64,000 nt of DNA from Paenibacillus sp. UNC451MF (GCF_000686845.1 NZ_JMLS01000017.1:124001-188000); one strand, 5' to 3'; counted from the first letter of the stretch, positions 43,188 to 52,315 are shown. Notes: a model not told the origin generated them from the sequence alone. Numbers and translations: made by a program.

Positions 43188-44489
43188 CTACGGGACAATA
43201 GCCCCGAATCGTTCCAATTCACGACGCAGACGGTCAATAGGAACGTCTCGTACCGAACTTCGCTCTTCAACTGCAATCGCTGCAGCCATTCCTGCTACCT
43301 GTCCGGTGGCCATACAGCTGGCTTGAACGCGAAATGCCGAATTCGCCATCCTGTCGCCGGAAACGCAGCGGCCGGCAACGAGTAGGTCATCGCTTCCTTT
43401 CGGAATTAATGCCCGGTAAGGCAGTGTGGGTACAACTCCCGGCGCAATCATTTTTTGCTCGATATGAAAGTCGCTATGATGGTGCAAATCGATCGGATAA
43501 AAGCTGTTGCAGACCGCATCCGGCCATACATATCCGGACACATATGCTAATTCGTCCACGACCGCTTCTCCATCGATGCGCCAAGTTTCACGAATTCCGC
43601 ATTCGTTCGCAAAATATCGGACCTCCAGCTTTTCGCAGCCAGGAACACTTCGCAGCATTGTTACAGTATCTAGCAAATATTGTCTTGCTTGGATCTCCGC
43701 AAGCGTCTTCGTCTCCGAATCTGAACCATCAATCCCCTGAATATGCATATGAATACGCCCCGACTTCAGATCATGGTACAAATTGTTTCGGCTGCGGCCG
43801 ATGACTCCGTTTCGATAGGCATCCTCATATATCCGATTCAGCTCTTTTTCGTTCACAGCCGTGAGATCGTAACCATCAATATCATTGATCAGCGTTCCCG
43901 GTTGAAGCTGCTCTCCTTTCATGCGCGAGTATCCCATTATTCCCGTTACATTAGCATCACCGGTCGCATCAATAAGCTTGCTGGCCTTAAACCACTTTAA
44001 GCCCTCCTTGCCGACCAGCGCTACATAGTTTCCATCATCTCGTTTTACAACGGCAGCCGGCATTTCATGAAATCTTAGACACACGCCTGCTTCAAGACAC
44101 ATCTGATCCAGCACCGAACAATAAATAAACCGGTTCACCCCTATTTGTTGCATCCAATGCTTTTGCGGGATAATGGAGAAGTCAGGAAGTTCCGCTCCAC
44201 CCAACGACGCAGTACGTTCAATAATTTCCCACCCGATACCCCGTATCACCTGCTTACCCCAAGCATGAAAGAGGCCAGGAAAATTGACCGATGCTACGGT
44301 TGTCGTTCCGCCGAGGACACCGTTTTTTTCTACTAGCGCTGTCCGTTTTCCAGCACGAGCTGCTTGAATTGCCGCCACACATCCAGCTGATCCGCCACCG
44401 AAAACTATGATGTCATATTCTTCTTGTACCGTAATACTTGCATGTATAGGGTTGTCTGCCAACAATCCGGCGTTTTGCTCCATATTCAT
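43188..44489 (-). CDS. FAD-dependent oxidoreductase (FAD_oxidored-like), second copy
   Basis: A 433-residue protein with the FAD motif DIIVFGGGSAGCVAAIQAA (GGGxAG) at about 26-44 and EKNGVLGGTTTVASVNFPG, as in the FAD_oxidored family. The C-terminal VAGRCVSGDRMANSAFRVQASCMATGQVAG completes the FAD site. Its ATG overlaps the stop of the solute-binding protein gene (ATGA), so both proteins are made together. That coupling suggests it acts on the imported ligand. There is no signal peptide. It is shorter than the family member at 33019, which shares the same closing segment in looser form. Confidence 0.87.
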   Translation of the reverse strand: MNMEQNAGLLADNPIHASITVQEEYDIIVFGGGSAGCVAAIQAARAGKRTALVEKNGVLGGTTTVASVNFPGLFHAWGKQVIRGIGWEIIERTASLGGAELPDFSIIPQKHWMQQIGVNRFIYCSVLDQMCLEAGVCLRFHEMPAAVVKRDDGNYVALVGKEGLKWFKASKLIDATGDANVTGIMGYSRMKGEQLQPGTLINDIDGYDLTAVNEKELNRIYEDAYRNGVIGRSRNNLYHDLKSGRIHMHIQGIDGSDSETKTLAEIQARQYLLDTVTMLRSVPGCEKLEVRYFANECGIRETWRIDGEAVVDELAYVSGYVWPDAVCNSFYPIDLHHHSDFHIEQKMIAPGVVPTLPYRALIPKGSDDLLVAGRCVSGDRMANSAFRVQASCMATGQVAGMAAAIAVEERSSVRDVPIDRLRRELERFGAIVP

Positions 44490-45793
44490 TTTCTCACCGC
44501 TTCCAAAGCTTTATTGGCCTGCTCCTCAGTCTCTCTCAGTGCAGTATTCAGATCCATATTGCCCACAATGACCTTTGCCAGATTCACGCTAAGCGGCGTT
44601 GATATCAAGCCATCATTTGCGGAACGGATGATTGGAGCAGCAGGCTTATTCGTCGATAGCGCCTCAATGATTTGTTTATCTTTATAGGTTGTATCCTGAC
44701 CGAATGCATCTCGGACAGCCTGGCTTTTTACGACAGGTATAAAGCCCTTCTTCGATAGAGTCGTCTGGAATTCGTCCGAAACTAGAAATTTCAAAACTTC
44801 CATCCCCTGATCCTTATACTTGCTCGTACTCGTAATAAAGAGGCCATTCGGATAAGGCTGGGAGCCTACTCCCGGCAAATCGCTGAACACAGGCAAGCTG
44901 ACAATCCCCCAGTTGAATGTGTTAAAGTCAGGCTGCATTTGCAGGTAAAAATTCATAACAAACATAGCCATATTTTTGTCTTTCATAAAGTTGTCGTTAT
45001 TGAATGTTTTATTTAATGAGGTTAAATATCCGCGATAACCGTCCGCAAAGGTCGGCTCCAGAATGGTTTTGCTGATCAGCTTGTAATAATCACTAGTATT
45101 GATTGCCGCTTTTCCCGTCGCCTCATTGATAAAAGGCAAAGAGTACGGATTCATCGTCAACATGTGATTGATGGAAACGCCAAGACCAATGTACTGTCGA
45201 TCTTCGAAACGGGTTAACCTATTTCCCAACGCAATAGCCTCATCCCAAGTCATTCCATTTTTAGGATAAGGGACGCCGAATTTATCGAAAATGTCCTTGT
45301 TGTAATAAAGCACCAGCCCTCCATCATGAAGCGGAAAACCGTACAATTTCCCTTGATCGCTTAGCGATTGGAATACAGCAGGTTCGAACCGTTCCATATC
45401 AATTTTATGTGTCTTAATAAGCGGAGTCAGATCATAGTTGAAACCGTTATCAATTATATTGGTGCGCATGCCCCCTATTGAATCATGAATCAGGTCGATT
45501 GTTTGACCGGAAGTGATTACATTTTGAAGCGAGTTTTGAGCGTTTCCCTGAATGTAGGTGAATTTGTACTTCGGAAACTTTTGTTTAAGTGCTGTCCCAA
45601 ACCGTTCATTCCATACTTCTTCCGAATTGCCGACCGCACCAAAAACAACGAGTTCAGCTGGCTCATCGGTATACGTTTTTGATTCAGCATCGGGTATCGG
45701 TTGTTCCGATAGGTTCAACGTTTCGCTGCATGCCACCAAAACGAAAGCCATTAGCAGACACGTTGCGAATGCCTTACAATTGGTCTTTCTCAT
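44486..45793 (-). CDS. Solute-binding lipoprotein of a carbohydrate ABC transporter (orphan 2)
   Basis: A 435-residue lipoprotein with lipobox ending at C22 (VLVAC). The family 1 solute-binding fold is shown by LVLYYNKDIFDKFGVPYPKNGMTWDEAIALGNRLT and a C-terminal DLNTALRETEEQANKALEA, both shared with the proteins at 35678 and 49023. It is coupled to the downstream FAD oxidoreductase gene. The divergent AraC gene at 45965 probably regulates it. No permease gene is adjacent, so it must share one from elsewhere. Confidence 0.9.
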   Translation of the reverse strand: MRKTNCKAFATCLLMAFVLVACSETLNLSEQPIPDAESKTYTDEPAELVVFGAVGNSEEVWNERFGTALKQKFPKYKFTYIQGNAQNSLQNVITSGQTIDLIHDSIGGMRTNIIDNGFNYDLTPLIKTHKIDMERFEPAVFQSLSDQGKLYGFPLHDGGLVLYYNKDIFDKFGVPYPKNGMTWDEAIALGNRLTRFEDRQYIGLGVSINHMLTMNPYSLPFINEATGKAAINTSDYYKLISKTILEPTFADGYRGYLTSLNKTFNNDNFMKDKNMAMFVMNFYLQMQPDFNTFNWGIVSLPVFSDLPGVGSQPYPNGLFITSTSKYKDQGMEVLKFLVSDEFQTTLSKKGFIPVVKSQAVRDAFGQDTTYKDKQIIEALSTNKPAAPIIRSANDGLISTPLSVNLAKVIVGNMDLNTALRETEEQANKALEAVRK

Positions 45794-45823
45794 GGTACGT
45801 ACAACCCCTTTGTTTTATGGGAT

Positions 45824-45839
45824 ATAGCAGGCCTGCTAT
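45824..45839. promoter_or_regulatory. 16-base perfect palindrome in divergent promoter region
   Basis: ATAGCAGGCCTGCTAT is a perfect palindrome between the solute-binding gene (starts at 45793, minus strand) and the AraC gene (starts at 45965). It is only 30 bases from the first start codon. It could be an operator or the base of an mRNA hairpin. Confidence 0.45.
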
Positions 45840-45964
45840 CCTCATTTATTGTAGGTGAATGGATTTACTTTCTCCATACACTTTTGTAAGCTAAATGATA
45901 TACAAATGATCCTAGCTAAAGAACAAGTCGTTCACGGATGATCTTACAGAAGAGGGGAAATCTA

Positions 45965-46777
45965 TTGAATATTCCGTTAATCGGACTTATCCCGCAATTG
46001 ACGTATTTTCGGCACGTGGTTCGACGAGAACAATTTTTTGAATATGAGAGTATTCAGAAGGAATGGCTCTTATTTGCTGTAGAGGACGGATCGTTTTATT
46101 TTGAAATCGAACACCATCACGCAACCGCCTCTTTCGGCGATCTCGTCTTCTGTCCACCTGGCGTCGTGTTTCGTCGGGTTGTCATCTCTCCCGTCACGCT
46201 CTTTGTACTCCGGATGGGGTGGAGGGACGATCAGGGGAATGAACTCAATCCTATGCAGCTCGATAGTCTTCCGATTGGTAAAGTCAGCTTGCGCAATATG
46301 GAAAAGCTTCTTGCCGATTACACTGCATTAAAACAGAACAATTACCTTGACGAGCGATGGAACATGGTTATTAAAAGCCATTATCTGCACCATATCTGGC
46401 TTCTGCATTGCGAAGAAGCGGAAGACTTGCCGACCGTAGTGGTTCCCCGTACCTCAGATCCACTCGTTCAGAAGGCGACTAAGCTTATTCAGACGCAAGC
46501 ATTTGAGCAGTTAAGCTTGAATTCGATCGCCTCAACCCTTGGAATTAGCAGGGTGCAGTTATGCCAAAAGTTCCAAGAGGAACTAGGGACGACTCCAATC
46601 AAATATCTCACCGCCCTTCGTATCGAGAAAGCCAAGAAGCTGCTTACCGAAACGAATTTGACGCTGGATCAAATATCGGAATGCTGTGGCTATCAGAACG
46701 GGTTTTACTTAAGCCGTGTATTTAAACACAATTGCTCGATGACTCCCAAACAATACCGTAAGGAACATCGCCTGTAG
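45965..46777 (+). CDS. AraC family transcriptional regulator
   Basis: A 270-residue protein. The N-terminal cupin part (about 20-110) includes DGSFYFEIEHHHATASFGDLVFCPPGVVF. The double HTH is at about 170-268, with LSLNSIASTLGISRVQLCQKFQEELGTTPIKYL and TLDQISECCGYQNGFYLSRVFKHNCSMTPKQYR. The TTG at 45965 is chosen since GAGGGG is 7 nt upstream; an in-frame ATG at 45938 has no ribosome binding site. It is divergent from the solute-binding/oxidoreductase operon and is its likely regulator. Confidence 0.9.
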   Translation: MNIPLIGLIPQLTYFRHVVRREQFFEYESIQKEWLLFAVEDGSFYFEIEHHHATASFGDLVFCPPGVVFRRVVISPVTLFVLRMGWRDDQGNELNPMQLDSLPIGKVSLRNMEKLLADYTALKQNNYLDERWNMVIKSHYLHHIWLLHCEEAEDLPTVVVPRTSDPLVQKATKLIQTQAFEQLSLNSIASTLGISRVQLCQKFQEELGTTPIKYLTALRIEKAKKLLTETNLTLDQISECCGYQNGFYLSRVFKHNCSMTPKQYRKEHRL

Positions 46778-46860
46778 GGACATCTCATAGTTAACGGACA
46801 GGATTATGTGATGATAAGCAAGTCATAGGCAAGTAGTTCGATAATGTGGAGGAATAAACC

Positions 46861-47415
46861 ATGTCTTATCCATTCGATTGCATTACCAACTTTATTTTCG
46901 TTGAAACCGAAATTGCTCCAGCAGATGTGATTTTAGTTCCTGGTGCAAGTCATCCACAATTAATGGAAAAAGCGGCTTCCTTGTATCTACAGGGACTAGC
47001 GCCGTATATACTTCCATCTGGCGGAGCTAACCAATATGTAGAAACCACTGAATGGGATTTTTTACGGAATATTGCCATTGCGAATGGAGTGCCTGAAGAA
47101 GCCATTTTAAAGGAAGATAAAGCACAAAATACTTTTCAAAATGCTCGTTTTTCGCTGGAGGTTCTAAAAAATAAAGGAGTTTCCCCTAAAAAAGTTATAT
47201 TGGTTTGTAAAGCAGGACACTCTCGTCGAGCATTATTAACTTATCAAACCGTGTTTCCAAAAGAAACTGAATTCTTCATCTCGCCTGTAATCGACAGAGC
47301 AGGAATAACCAAGGAAAACTGGTTTTTATCTGAAGTTGGGGTAAGTCGTATAATGACTGAAGTTGAGAAAATCGGTAAATACTTTGGTCATTCTATTTTA
47401 AATTGGGTTAAATAA
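46861..47415 (+). CDS. YdcF family (DUF218) protein
   Basis: A 184-residue protein of the YdcF/SanA-like DUF218 family: VILVPGASHPQLMEKAASLY, then LPSGGANQYVETTEWDFL, EDKAQNTFQNARFSLEVL and VKKVILVCKAGHSRRALLTYQ-type segments in the expected order. Unlike SanA or ElyC it has no TM helix, so it is cytoplasmic. Members bind nucleotide-like ligands; the reaction is unknown. The ATG has GTGGAGGAAT upstream. Confidence 0.87.
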   Translation: MSYPFDCITNFIFVETEIAPADVILVPGASHPQLMEKAASLYLQGLAPYILPSGGANQYVETTEWDFLRNIAIANGVPEEAILKEDKAQNTFQNARFSLEVLKNKGVSPKKVILVCKAGHSRRALLTYQTVFPKETEFFISPVIDRAGITKENWFLSEVGVSRIMTEVEKIGKYFGHSILNWVK

Positions 47416-47422
47416 AAGAAAT

Positions 47423-47451
47423 ACCGGCTACTGATGAATTCAGTAGCCGGT
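47423..47451. terminator. Bidirectional terminator
   Basis: ACCGGCTACTGA (47423-47434) pairs with TCAGTAGCCGGT (47440-47451), TTT follows; it lies between the YdcF gene and the converging nucleoside hydrolase gene. Confidence 0.85.
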
Positions 47452-47458
47452 TTTAGCG

Positions 47459-48400
47459 TCATTTTGTACCAAAAACCGAATATTGTTCAAGCTTGAAAAA
47501 GAAATCCTTGAAGATCGGGTCTCTATGCACAAAATTAGCATAACGGATGAAATGGCGCGAGTTATCTTGACTCCAGGTGATCTGATTCGTCAATAGGGGA
47601 CTATGGACAAGTGCGGTTGGAACGGTAGCAGGGTTAACTAACCACGCGATTACGGAAATGTCCCAGATGACACGGGAGTATGCAAAATGGTCCTTACTGC
47701 ATGCTTCATAACGTTCCGCGAGGAAATCTCCGATAGATCCTTTGCCCTTAACATATCGCTCCACTTCGGGAAGCGTCGTTAATAAGTGGGATGCTACGCC
47801 GACACATGGGATGAGTACAAGCGGCACGCCACAATCAAACAGGATTTGGGCTGAGAGAACGTCCTGCTTCAGATTGAATTCATTCGTATCAGCCCAATCG
47901 AGATGGTGACCTCCCAACCAAACGACAACGATTCTTTCTATAATCTTGGGTTCAAGCAGGATTGCTGAAGCAACGTTGGTGATTGCACCTATGCCAACTA
48001 CATATAATGGTTCATTATCCGGAGCAGCCATGGCACGTGCAATAAGATCACGGGCAGCCGGACTATCTACCGGCTCTTCAGCCGCTCGCAAGAACCTCTC
48101 AGAACCTCGAAAGACGAAGTCCTCCGCATGAACATTCATTCTTTGCAAAATACGAATAATTTCGTCATAACTTTTTTTCATCCCGTCCTTGGGACCTTCG
48201 GACAAGTGGTTAAAAAACGGTGCAGCATAAATCGCATGCAGATTGATTTTTTCTTTGGATAACAACGTGTAGACAATAGCGAATTGATCGTCGATTTCAT
48301 TAAACGTGTCCGTATCAAGCACGACATTTACCATGCCTAACGGCGGCTGCAAGCGCCGAATAAGCTGTTCTTCATGGATTCTCGGGAATTTGACCGGCAT
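47459..48400 (-). CDS. Inosine/uridine-preferring nucleoside hydrolase family protein
   Basis: A 313-residue protein. The calcium and ribose binding motif DTDTFNEIDDQFA lies at residues 29-41, matching DTDxxxExDDxxA of nucleoside hydrolases, with VVWLGGHHLDWADTNEFNLKQD as the second site (the NxxxE/F loop). It would hydrolyse an N-glycosidic bond in the cytoplasm. In sugar-use regions such proteins may act on N-glycosides other than nucleosides. The ATG at 48400 follows AAAGGTGAAT. It is divergent from the solute-binding gene at 49023. Confidence 0.88.
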   Translation of the reverse strand: MPVKFPRIHEEQLIRRLQPPLGMVNVVLDTDTFNEIDDQFAIVYTLLSKEKINLHAIYAAPFFNHLSEGPKDGMKKSYDEIIRILQRMNVHAEDFVFRGSERFLRAAEEPVDSPAARDLIARAMAAPDNEPLYVVGIGAITNVASAILLEPKIIERIVVVWLGGHHLDWADTNEFNLKQDVLSAQILFDCGVPLVLIPCVGVASHLLTTLPEVERYVKGKGSIGDFLAERYEACSKDHFAYSRVIWDISVIAWLVNPATVPTALVHSPLLTNQITWSQDNSRHFIRYANFVHRDPIFKDFFFKLEQYSVFGTK

Positions 48401-49022
48401 AGGAATTCACCTTTCTTTTTGTGATTGAGATAAGTTTTCTATATCTTTTGGTTATTTCATGATGAATTATAACGAAGAAGGTATGTGAATTATATATTTA
48501 TTCGGAGGTTCTTTTATATATATCGGCTTTATAAACAACGGAAGACGATCTGGCTTAGTTGGGATGGTCTCTTTTCAACGCGAATCTATTCAGATGCTTA
48601 TAAATAGCCAAAAAGTATAATTGAGTATCCGAAAAATGATAAGATTCGTGAACGATGATGCAGATAAGGAGAGACGACGTTAAATCATGATAATTTTTTG
48701 AGGCATGCTCCGAATGATCATCAAGATATGTTAAAAAAAGCCGAAAGATATAAATGAATTCTCCGAATAATTATATTATTCATCCCTAAGCGCCAGTATA
48801 ATTTTGTCATGATTCATATAAATCGTTTGAATGAACAAGTCAATGATAAGGAGGGCGATTGCAGCAGATCATTTTTTGCCAACTTAATTTGAGTGTCTTT
48901 AATGAAAGCGCTTTATACGAGGATAATATGTGACTTGAGGCTTTGAAAACGGGGGATAGGTTTCCAACGGTGTGTGAGTTGGGACCGAACCATTATAACA
49001 ATTAGAAAGGGAGGAAGCAGTA
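48401..49022. promoter_or_regulatory. Long regulatory region upstream of solute-binding gene 3
   Basis: A 622-base gap without a gene. Two similar blocks of about 36 bases begin at 48606 and 48739 (both AGCC-AAA...TATAA-TGA...TCCGAA-AAT). Each is followed by GATAAGGAG (48663 and 48845) with no open frame after it. A dyad GAATAAT/ATTATTC lies at 48765-48781. A CcpA box is at 48903-48916. The doubled blocks look like tandem leader or activator-binding modules. Confidence 0.55.
48903..48916 (+). promoter_or_regulatory. cre box (CcpA site)
   Basis: TGAAAGCGCTTTAT matches 13 of 14 positions of the cre consensus TGWAARCGYTWNCW. It lies between a possible -35 (TTGAGT, 48889-48894) and overlaps the matching -10 (TTTATA), so CcpA binding would block transcription when preferred sugars are present. 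Confidence 0.75.
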
Positions 49023-50354
49023 ATGTTCACAAAAAGCGTCGTGTTGACAGTAACAGCAGCAAGCCTCTTGACAATCATGGCCGGATGTACACCACCTTCG
49101 GTAGAAGAGAAGAAACCAGAGACCTCACAGCAGCCGAAGATCGAAGTTCCGCAAGGCCCGGTGACCTTCAAAGTCGCTTCGAGCAGGACTAAGGATAGCT
49201 TCGAGGAGGTAACCAAGTCTATTCGTGCGAAATATCCGAACGTTAAATTGGAATTCATGACCAATTACAAGCTTGAAGAGAAGACGCTTAGAGAGATGAT
49301 CGCATCGGGGGATGTGCCAGATATTTTCGACGTTGCTACAACCCATATTCCAATTATCCTAGACTTAGACTTTCCTCTTGATCTCGAGCCGATAATCCAA
49401 AAGTATAATGTAAACCTCAGCCATATCGATCAGGAAGCGCTAAAAGACATTCGTGCTTATAATGGGAAGCAGATGATGATACCGACGAACTTGACGCCGC
49501 CAATGGCACTTTTTTACAACAAAGATTTATTTGACCGTTATGGTGTACCGTACCCGAAGGTCGGAAGTACGTGGGATGAACTGATGGATTCAGCCAAAAA
49601 GCTGTCACGTTCCGATGGTGGTATTAACTACATGGGGTTGTCTACAAGCAATAACGCCAACTATATGGTTAAACAGATGTCTCTGTCTTATATTGACCCC
49701 CAAAATGGTAGATCCGGCTTAGTCTCGAACGAAGGATGGAAAAGAATGTTTGAGAAGTGGAAGGATATCTACAGTATCCCGGGCAATTACCCAACGGGTA
49801 CAAGATTCACCGCTGGAACGAATTATTTCCTGAAGGATAAGAACCTGGCCATGTATCCGTTCTATCTCTTTTTGCTGCAAGAGAAGGCATTTCAGGATGC
49901 TGCGAGCAGTGGGTTTAATTGGGGAGTAACGACTTGGCCAACCTTTAAAGATGCTCCGGGGGTTGGTTTTGGGAGCTTTTCCGGAGGATTTATGATTAGC
50001 AAATCGAATAAGTATCCAGAATTTGCTTTTCAAGTCATGATGACCTTGATGTCGGATGAAGGGCAGATCGATCTGGCGAAGAATGGCATGACACCGAGTG
50101 TGACAAAGCCGGAGCTCCGCAGCCACATCTATGAAGGCAATCCGGTTGTGAATCAAATCCCTAAAGACATATTGACCGCCATTTATAACACGAAAGAACC
50201 AAAGCCAGTTTTCAGAACTAAATATGATACAACCGCTTTAAGCATCGTAACGAAATATATGCATGAATATCTTGATGGCAAAACAGATTTGAACACAGTG
50301 CTCTTAAGAGCGGATGAGGAAATCAATAAGGTTATCGAAGCGGATAAGAAATAA
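49023..50354 (+). CDS. Solute-binding lipoprotein of a carbohydrate ABC transporter (orphan 3)
   Basis: A 443-residue lipoprotein with lipobox ending at C22 (IMAGC). It has the family 1 solute-binding motifs MALFYNKDLFDRYGVPYPKVGSTWDEL and the C-terminal DLNTVLLRADEEINKVIEA shared with orphans 1 and 2. AAAGGGAGGAAG precedes the ATG. A cre box and doubled elements lie upstream, and an AraC gene follows 167 bases downstream on the same strand. No permease genes adjoin it. Confidence 0.9.
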   Translation: MFTKSVVLTVTAASLLTIMAGCTPPSVEEKKPETSQQPKIEVPQGPVTFKVASSRTKDSFEEVTKSIRAKYPNVKLEFMTNYKLEEKTLREMIASGDVPDIFDVATTHIPIILDLDFPLDLEPIIQKYNVNLSHIDQEALKDIRAYNGKQMMIPTNLTPPMALFYNKDLFDRYGVPYPKVGSTWDELMDSAKKLSRSDGGINYMGLSTSNNANYMVKQMSLSYIDPQNGRSGLVSNEGWKRMFEKWKDIYSIPGNYPTGTRFTAGTNYFLKDKNLAMYPFYLFLLQEKAFQDAASSGFNWGVTTWPTFKDAPGVGFGSFSGGFMISKSNKYPEFAFQVMMTLMSDEGQIDLAKNGMTPSVTKPELRSHIYEGNPVVNQIPKDILTAIYNTKEPKPVFRTKYDTTALSIVTKYMHEYLDGKTDLNTVLLRADEEINKVIEADKK

Positions 50355-50521
50355 GAGAACGTAACATCGGTGCTAGTAGCTTCGCTATGATGCGTAAAGA
50401 CGGTTCCTGGGTATCCAGGAGTCGTCTTTTGTTGTAGTCTTTGCATAGGACTGCATTTGGGAAAGCAGTGGGAAGTGCTAAGCAAATATTTGGGGTTTTC
50501 AACACCCAGGAGGGAGTAAAC

Positions 50522-51283
50522 ATGAACGTTATTCTCAATTTGTTTCATACGGTAACTCGCGCTGCGGACAGTTATATTCATTTTCACACTCACAACGGTT
50601 TTGAAATCGTATATTACGTCAACGGAAGTGGTACGACGCAGATTGACAAAGAGAAATTTGATTATGATGCCAGTTGTTTCTCTGTCAGTCAGCCGGGTTG
50701 CCGACATGATGAATACCGTCGTACTACCACGGATGTAATCTATCTCGTTTTTAACTGCAATATCTCAACGATCCCACTTCGGAATGGTCTATACCGCGAT
50801 CCCGACGGAACCATCTGTAAGCTGCTGCAGCGGATGGCTGCAGAACTCTCTTGCAAGTCGAAATACTATGATATCCTTCTTCGCTGCCTCCTAATGGAAG
50901 TTATTGTAGAGATCGGCCGGATCACGAATGTTGAGACGGTAGAAGAGGCAGACGATAACCTGATCTATGCTAAAAACTACATCGAGCAATATCACGGTGA
51001 GAAAATGGATCTGCAAGGTCTTGCCAAAACGCTAGGTTACAGCTATGACTACTTTCGTCATTTATTTAAAGACTATACAGGTTATTCGCCTATGCAATAT
51101 GCCGTTCAACAGCGTCTTGAACGCTCCAGACAGATGCTTACGGAGGGCAGAGAACCGATTACAACGATCTCAATTGAATGCGGCTTCTCCAACAGCCCTC
51201 AATTTTGCAAAATGTTCAAGAATCAATTTGGGATGAGCCCGAAGCGATTTCGGGAAAAGCATGGGGTTATGCAAAAGCTATAA
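50522..51283 (+). CDS. AraC family transcriptional regulator
   Basis: A 253-residue protein. The N-terminal part (about 15-90) is cupin-like: HFHTHNGFEIVYYVNGSGTTQI. The double HTH (about 155-250) includes MDLQGLAKTLGYSYDYFRHLFKDYTGYSPMQYAV and ITTISIECGFSNSPQFCKMFKNQFGMSPKRFR. The ATG at 50522 is fixed by AGGAGGGAG 5 nt upstream. It probably regulates the solute-binding gene before it or the enzyme genes after it. A second AraC gene follows in the same direction. Confidence 0.9.
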   Translation: MNVILNLFHTVTRAADSYIHFHTHNGFEIVYYVNGSGTTQIDKEKFDYDASCFSVSQPGCRHDEYRRTTTDVIYLVFNCNISTIPLRNGLYRDPDGTICKLLQRMAAELSCKSKYYDILLRCLLMEVIVEIGRITNVETVEEADDNLIYAKNYIEQYHGEKMDLQGLAKTLGYSYDYFRHLFKDYTGYSPMQYAVQQRLERSRQMLTEGREPITTISIECGFSNSPQFCKMFKNQFGMSPKRFREKHGVMQKL

Positions 51284-51362
51284 ATACCAGAATTCCTATT
51301 TTTCTGAAAAAGTTATAAAATAAACTACATACAAGCCTTTGGCAGATTGTGGGGGACAAATG

Positions 51363-52199
51363 ATGAAGGGAAATAGCATGCCTGATAGCCTGAACCGCTT
51401 ATTGCGCCACCGGCTTTCCGGCTTGAGGCTGAATTTGATACATGCAAAGTATTCGGAATGTCCTTCGAACTGGATAAGGCACAATTTCATACCCGAATAT
51501 AATAAGTTCTACTATATTACCGAAGGTTACGGTTCCATAAAGGTTGGCAACCATATCTTTGAACCAGAGCCGGGGCAGTTGTTCTTTGCCCCAGCAGATA
51601 TTTTGCAATCCTTTGCAGTGACTAATGGACAGCCTTACCGGATGTATTGGAGTCATTTTATTTCCAATATAGGATTAGGACAATTATTCCAAACGTTCGG
51701 TCTCCCGAATATTGTTACTGTGAGGGAGCCTAGCCGATTGCTGGAGCATTTTCGTCAAATGAGTACAAATCGAGAAAGTCCGTTGCCTACGTCTTCTTTG
51801 AAAATCCAATCAGCTCTATTTGAAATTCTGTCTTTGTTTATTGATACAGCATTGTCCGAAGGGGCCGTCAGTGTGCCTGTTTTATCTGATAGCAAGCTAC
51901 TTGACACGATTCAATACATCGATCAAAATCTGTCCAATGAATTTACAATCGACGAGCTGTCGGAAATCGCGCATTTTCATCCAAACTATTTTATACGTTT
52001 CTTTAAAATGCATTTGGGTGTTCCACCGATGCGCTATATTTACGAACGGAGACTTGAGAAAGCCAAGGAGCTGCTGGTGAGCACGGACTTGAAGATCAGT
52101 GAAATAGCTGATTCCACAGGGTTCTATGAAGCATCCCATTTCTCCACAGCCTTTAAAAAATATACGGGTATTTCGCCGTCGGCGTATAGGAACAAGTAG
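51363..52199 (+). CDS. AraC family transcriptional regulator
   Basis: A 278-residue protein with a cupin part (about 40-115; FYYITEGYGSIKVGNHIFEPEPGQLFFAPADI) and a double HTH (about 180-278; FTIDELSEIAHFHPNYFIRFFKMHLGVPPMRYI and KISEIADSTGFYEASHFSTAFKKYTGISPSAYR). Starts at 51360, 51363 and 51378 are in frame; 51363 gives a 6-nt spacing from GGGGGA. It is the second of two adjacent AraC genes, and next to it lies the secreted discoidin protein gene with its own cre box. Confidence 0.9.
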   Translation: MKGNSMPDSLNRLLRHRLSGLRLNLIHAKYSECPSNWIRHNFIPEYNKFYYITEGYGSIKVGNHIFEPEPGQLFFAPADILQSFAVTNGQPYRMYWSHFISNIGLGQLFQTFGLPNIVTVREPSRLLEHFRQMSTNRESPLPTSSLKIQSALFEILSLFIDTALSEGAVSVPVLSDSKLLDTIQYIDQNLSNEFTIDELSEIAHFHPNYFIRFFKMHLGVPPMRYIYERRLEKAKELLVSTDLKISEIADSTGFYEASHFSTAFKKYTGISPSAYRNK

Positions 52200-52301
52200 A
52201 TGTACCCCTAGCTAAGTGCGTAGGAAAGGAGTTTGGGAACAGAACTTTTACAAAGTTAGTTAGATATAAGCAGTAGTTAATATTATTCATTTCAGTCAAA
52301 A

Positions 52302-52315
52302 TGAAAGCGCTTTAT
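52302..52315 (+). promoter_or_regulatory. cre box (CcpA site) upstream of the discoidin gene
   Basis: TGAAAGCGCTTTAT is identical to the box at 48903 (17 shared bases with flanks). It overlaps a TATAAT at 52313-52318, which is a probable -10, so it should repress. Confidence 0.75.
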
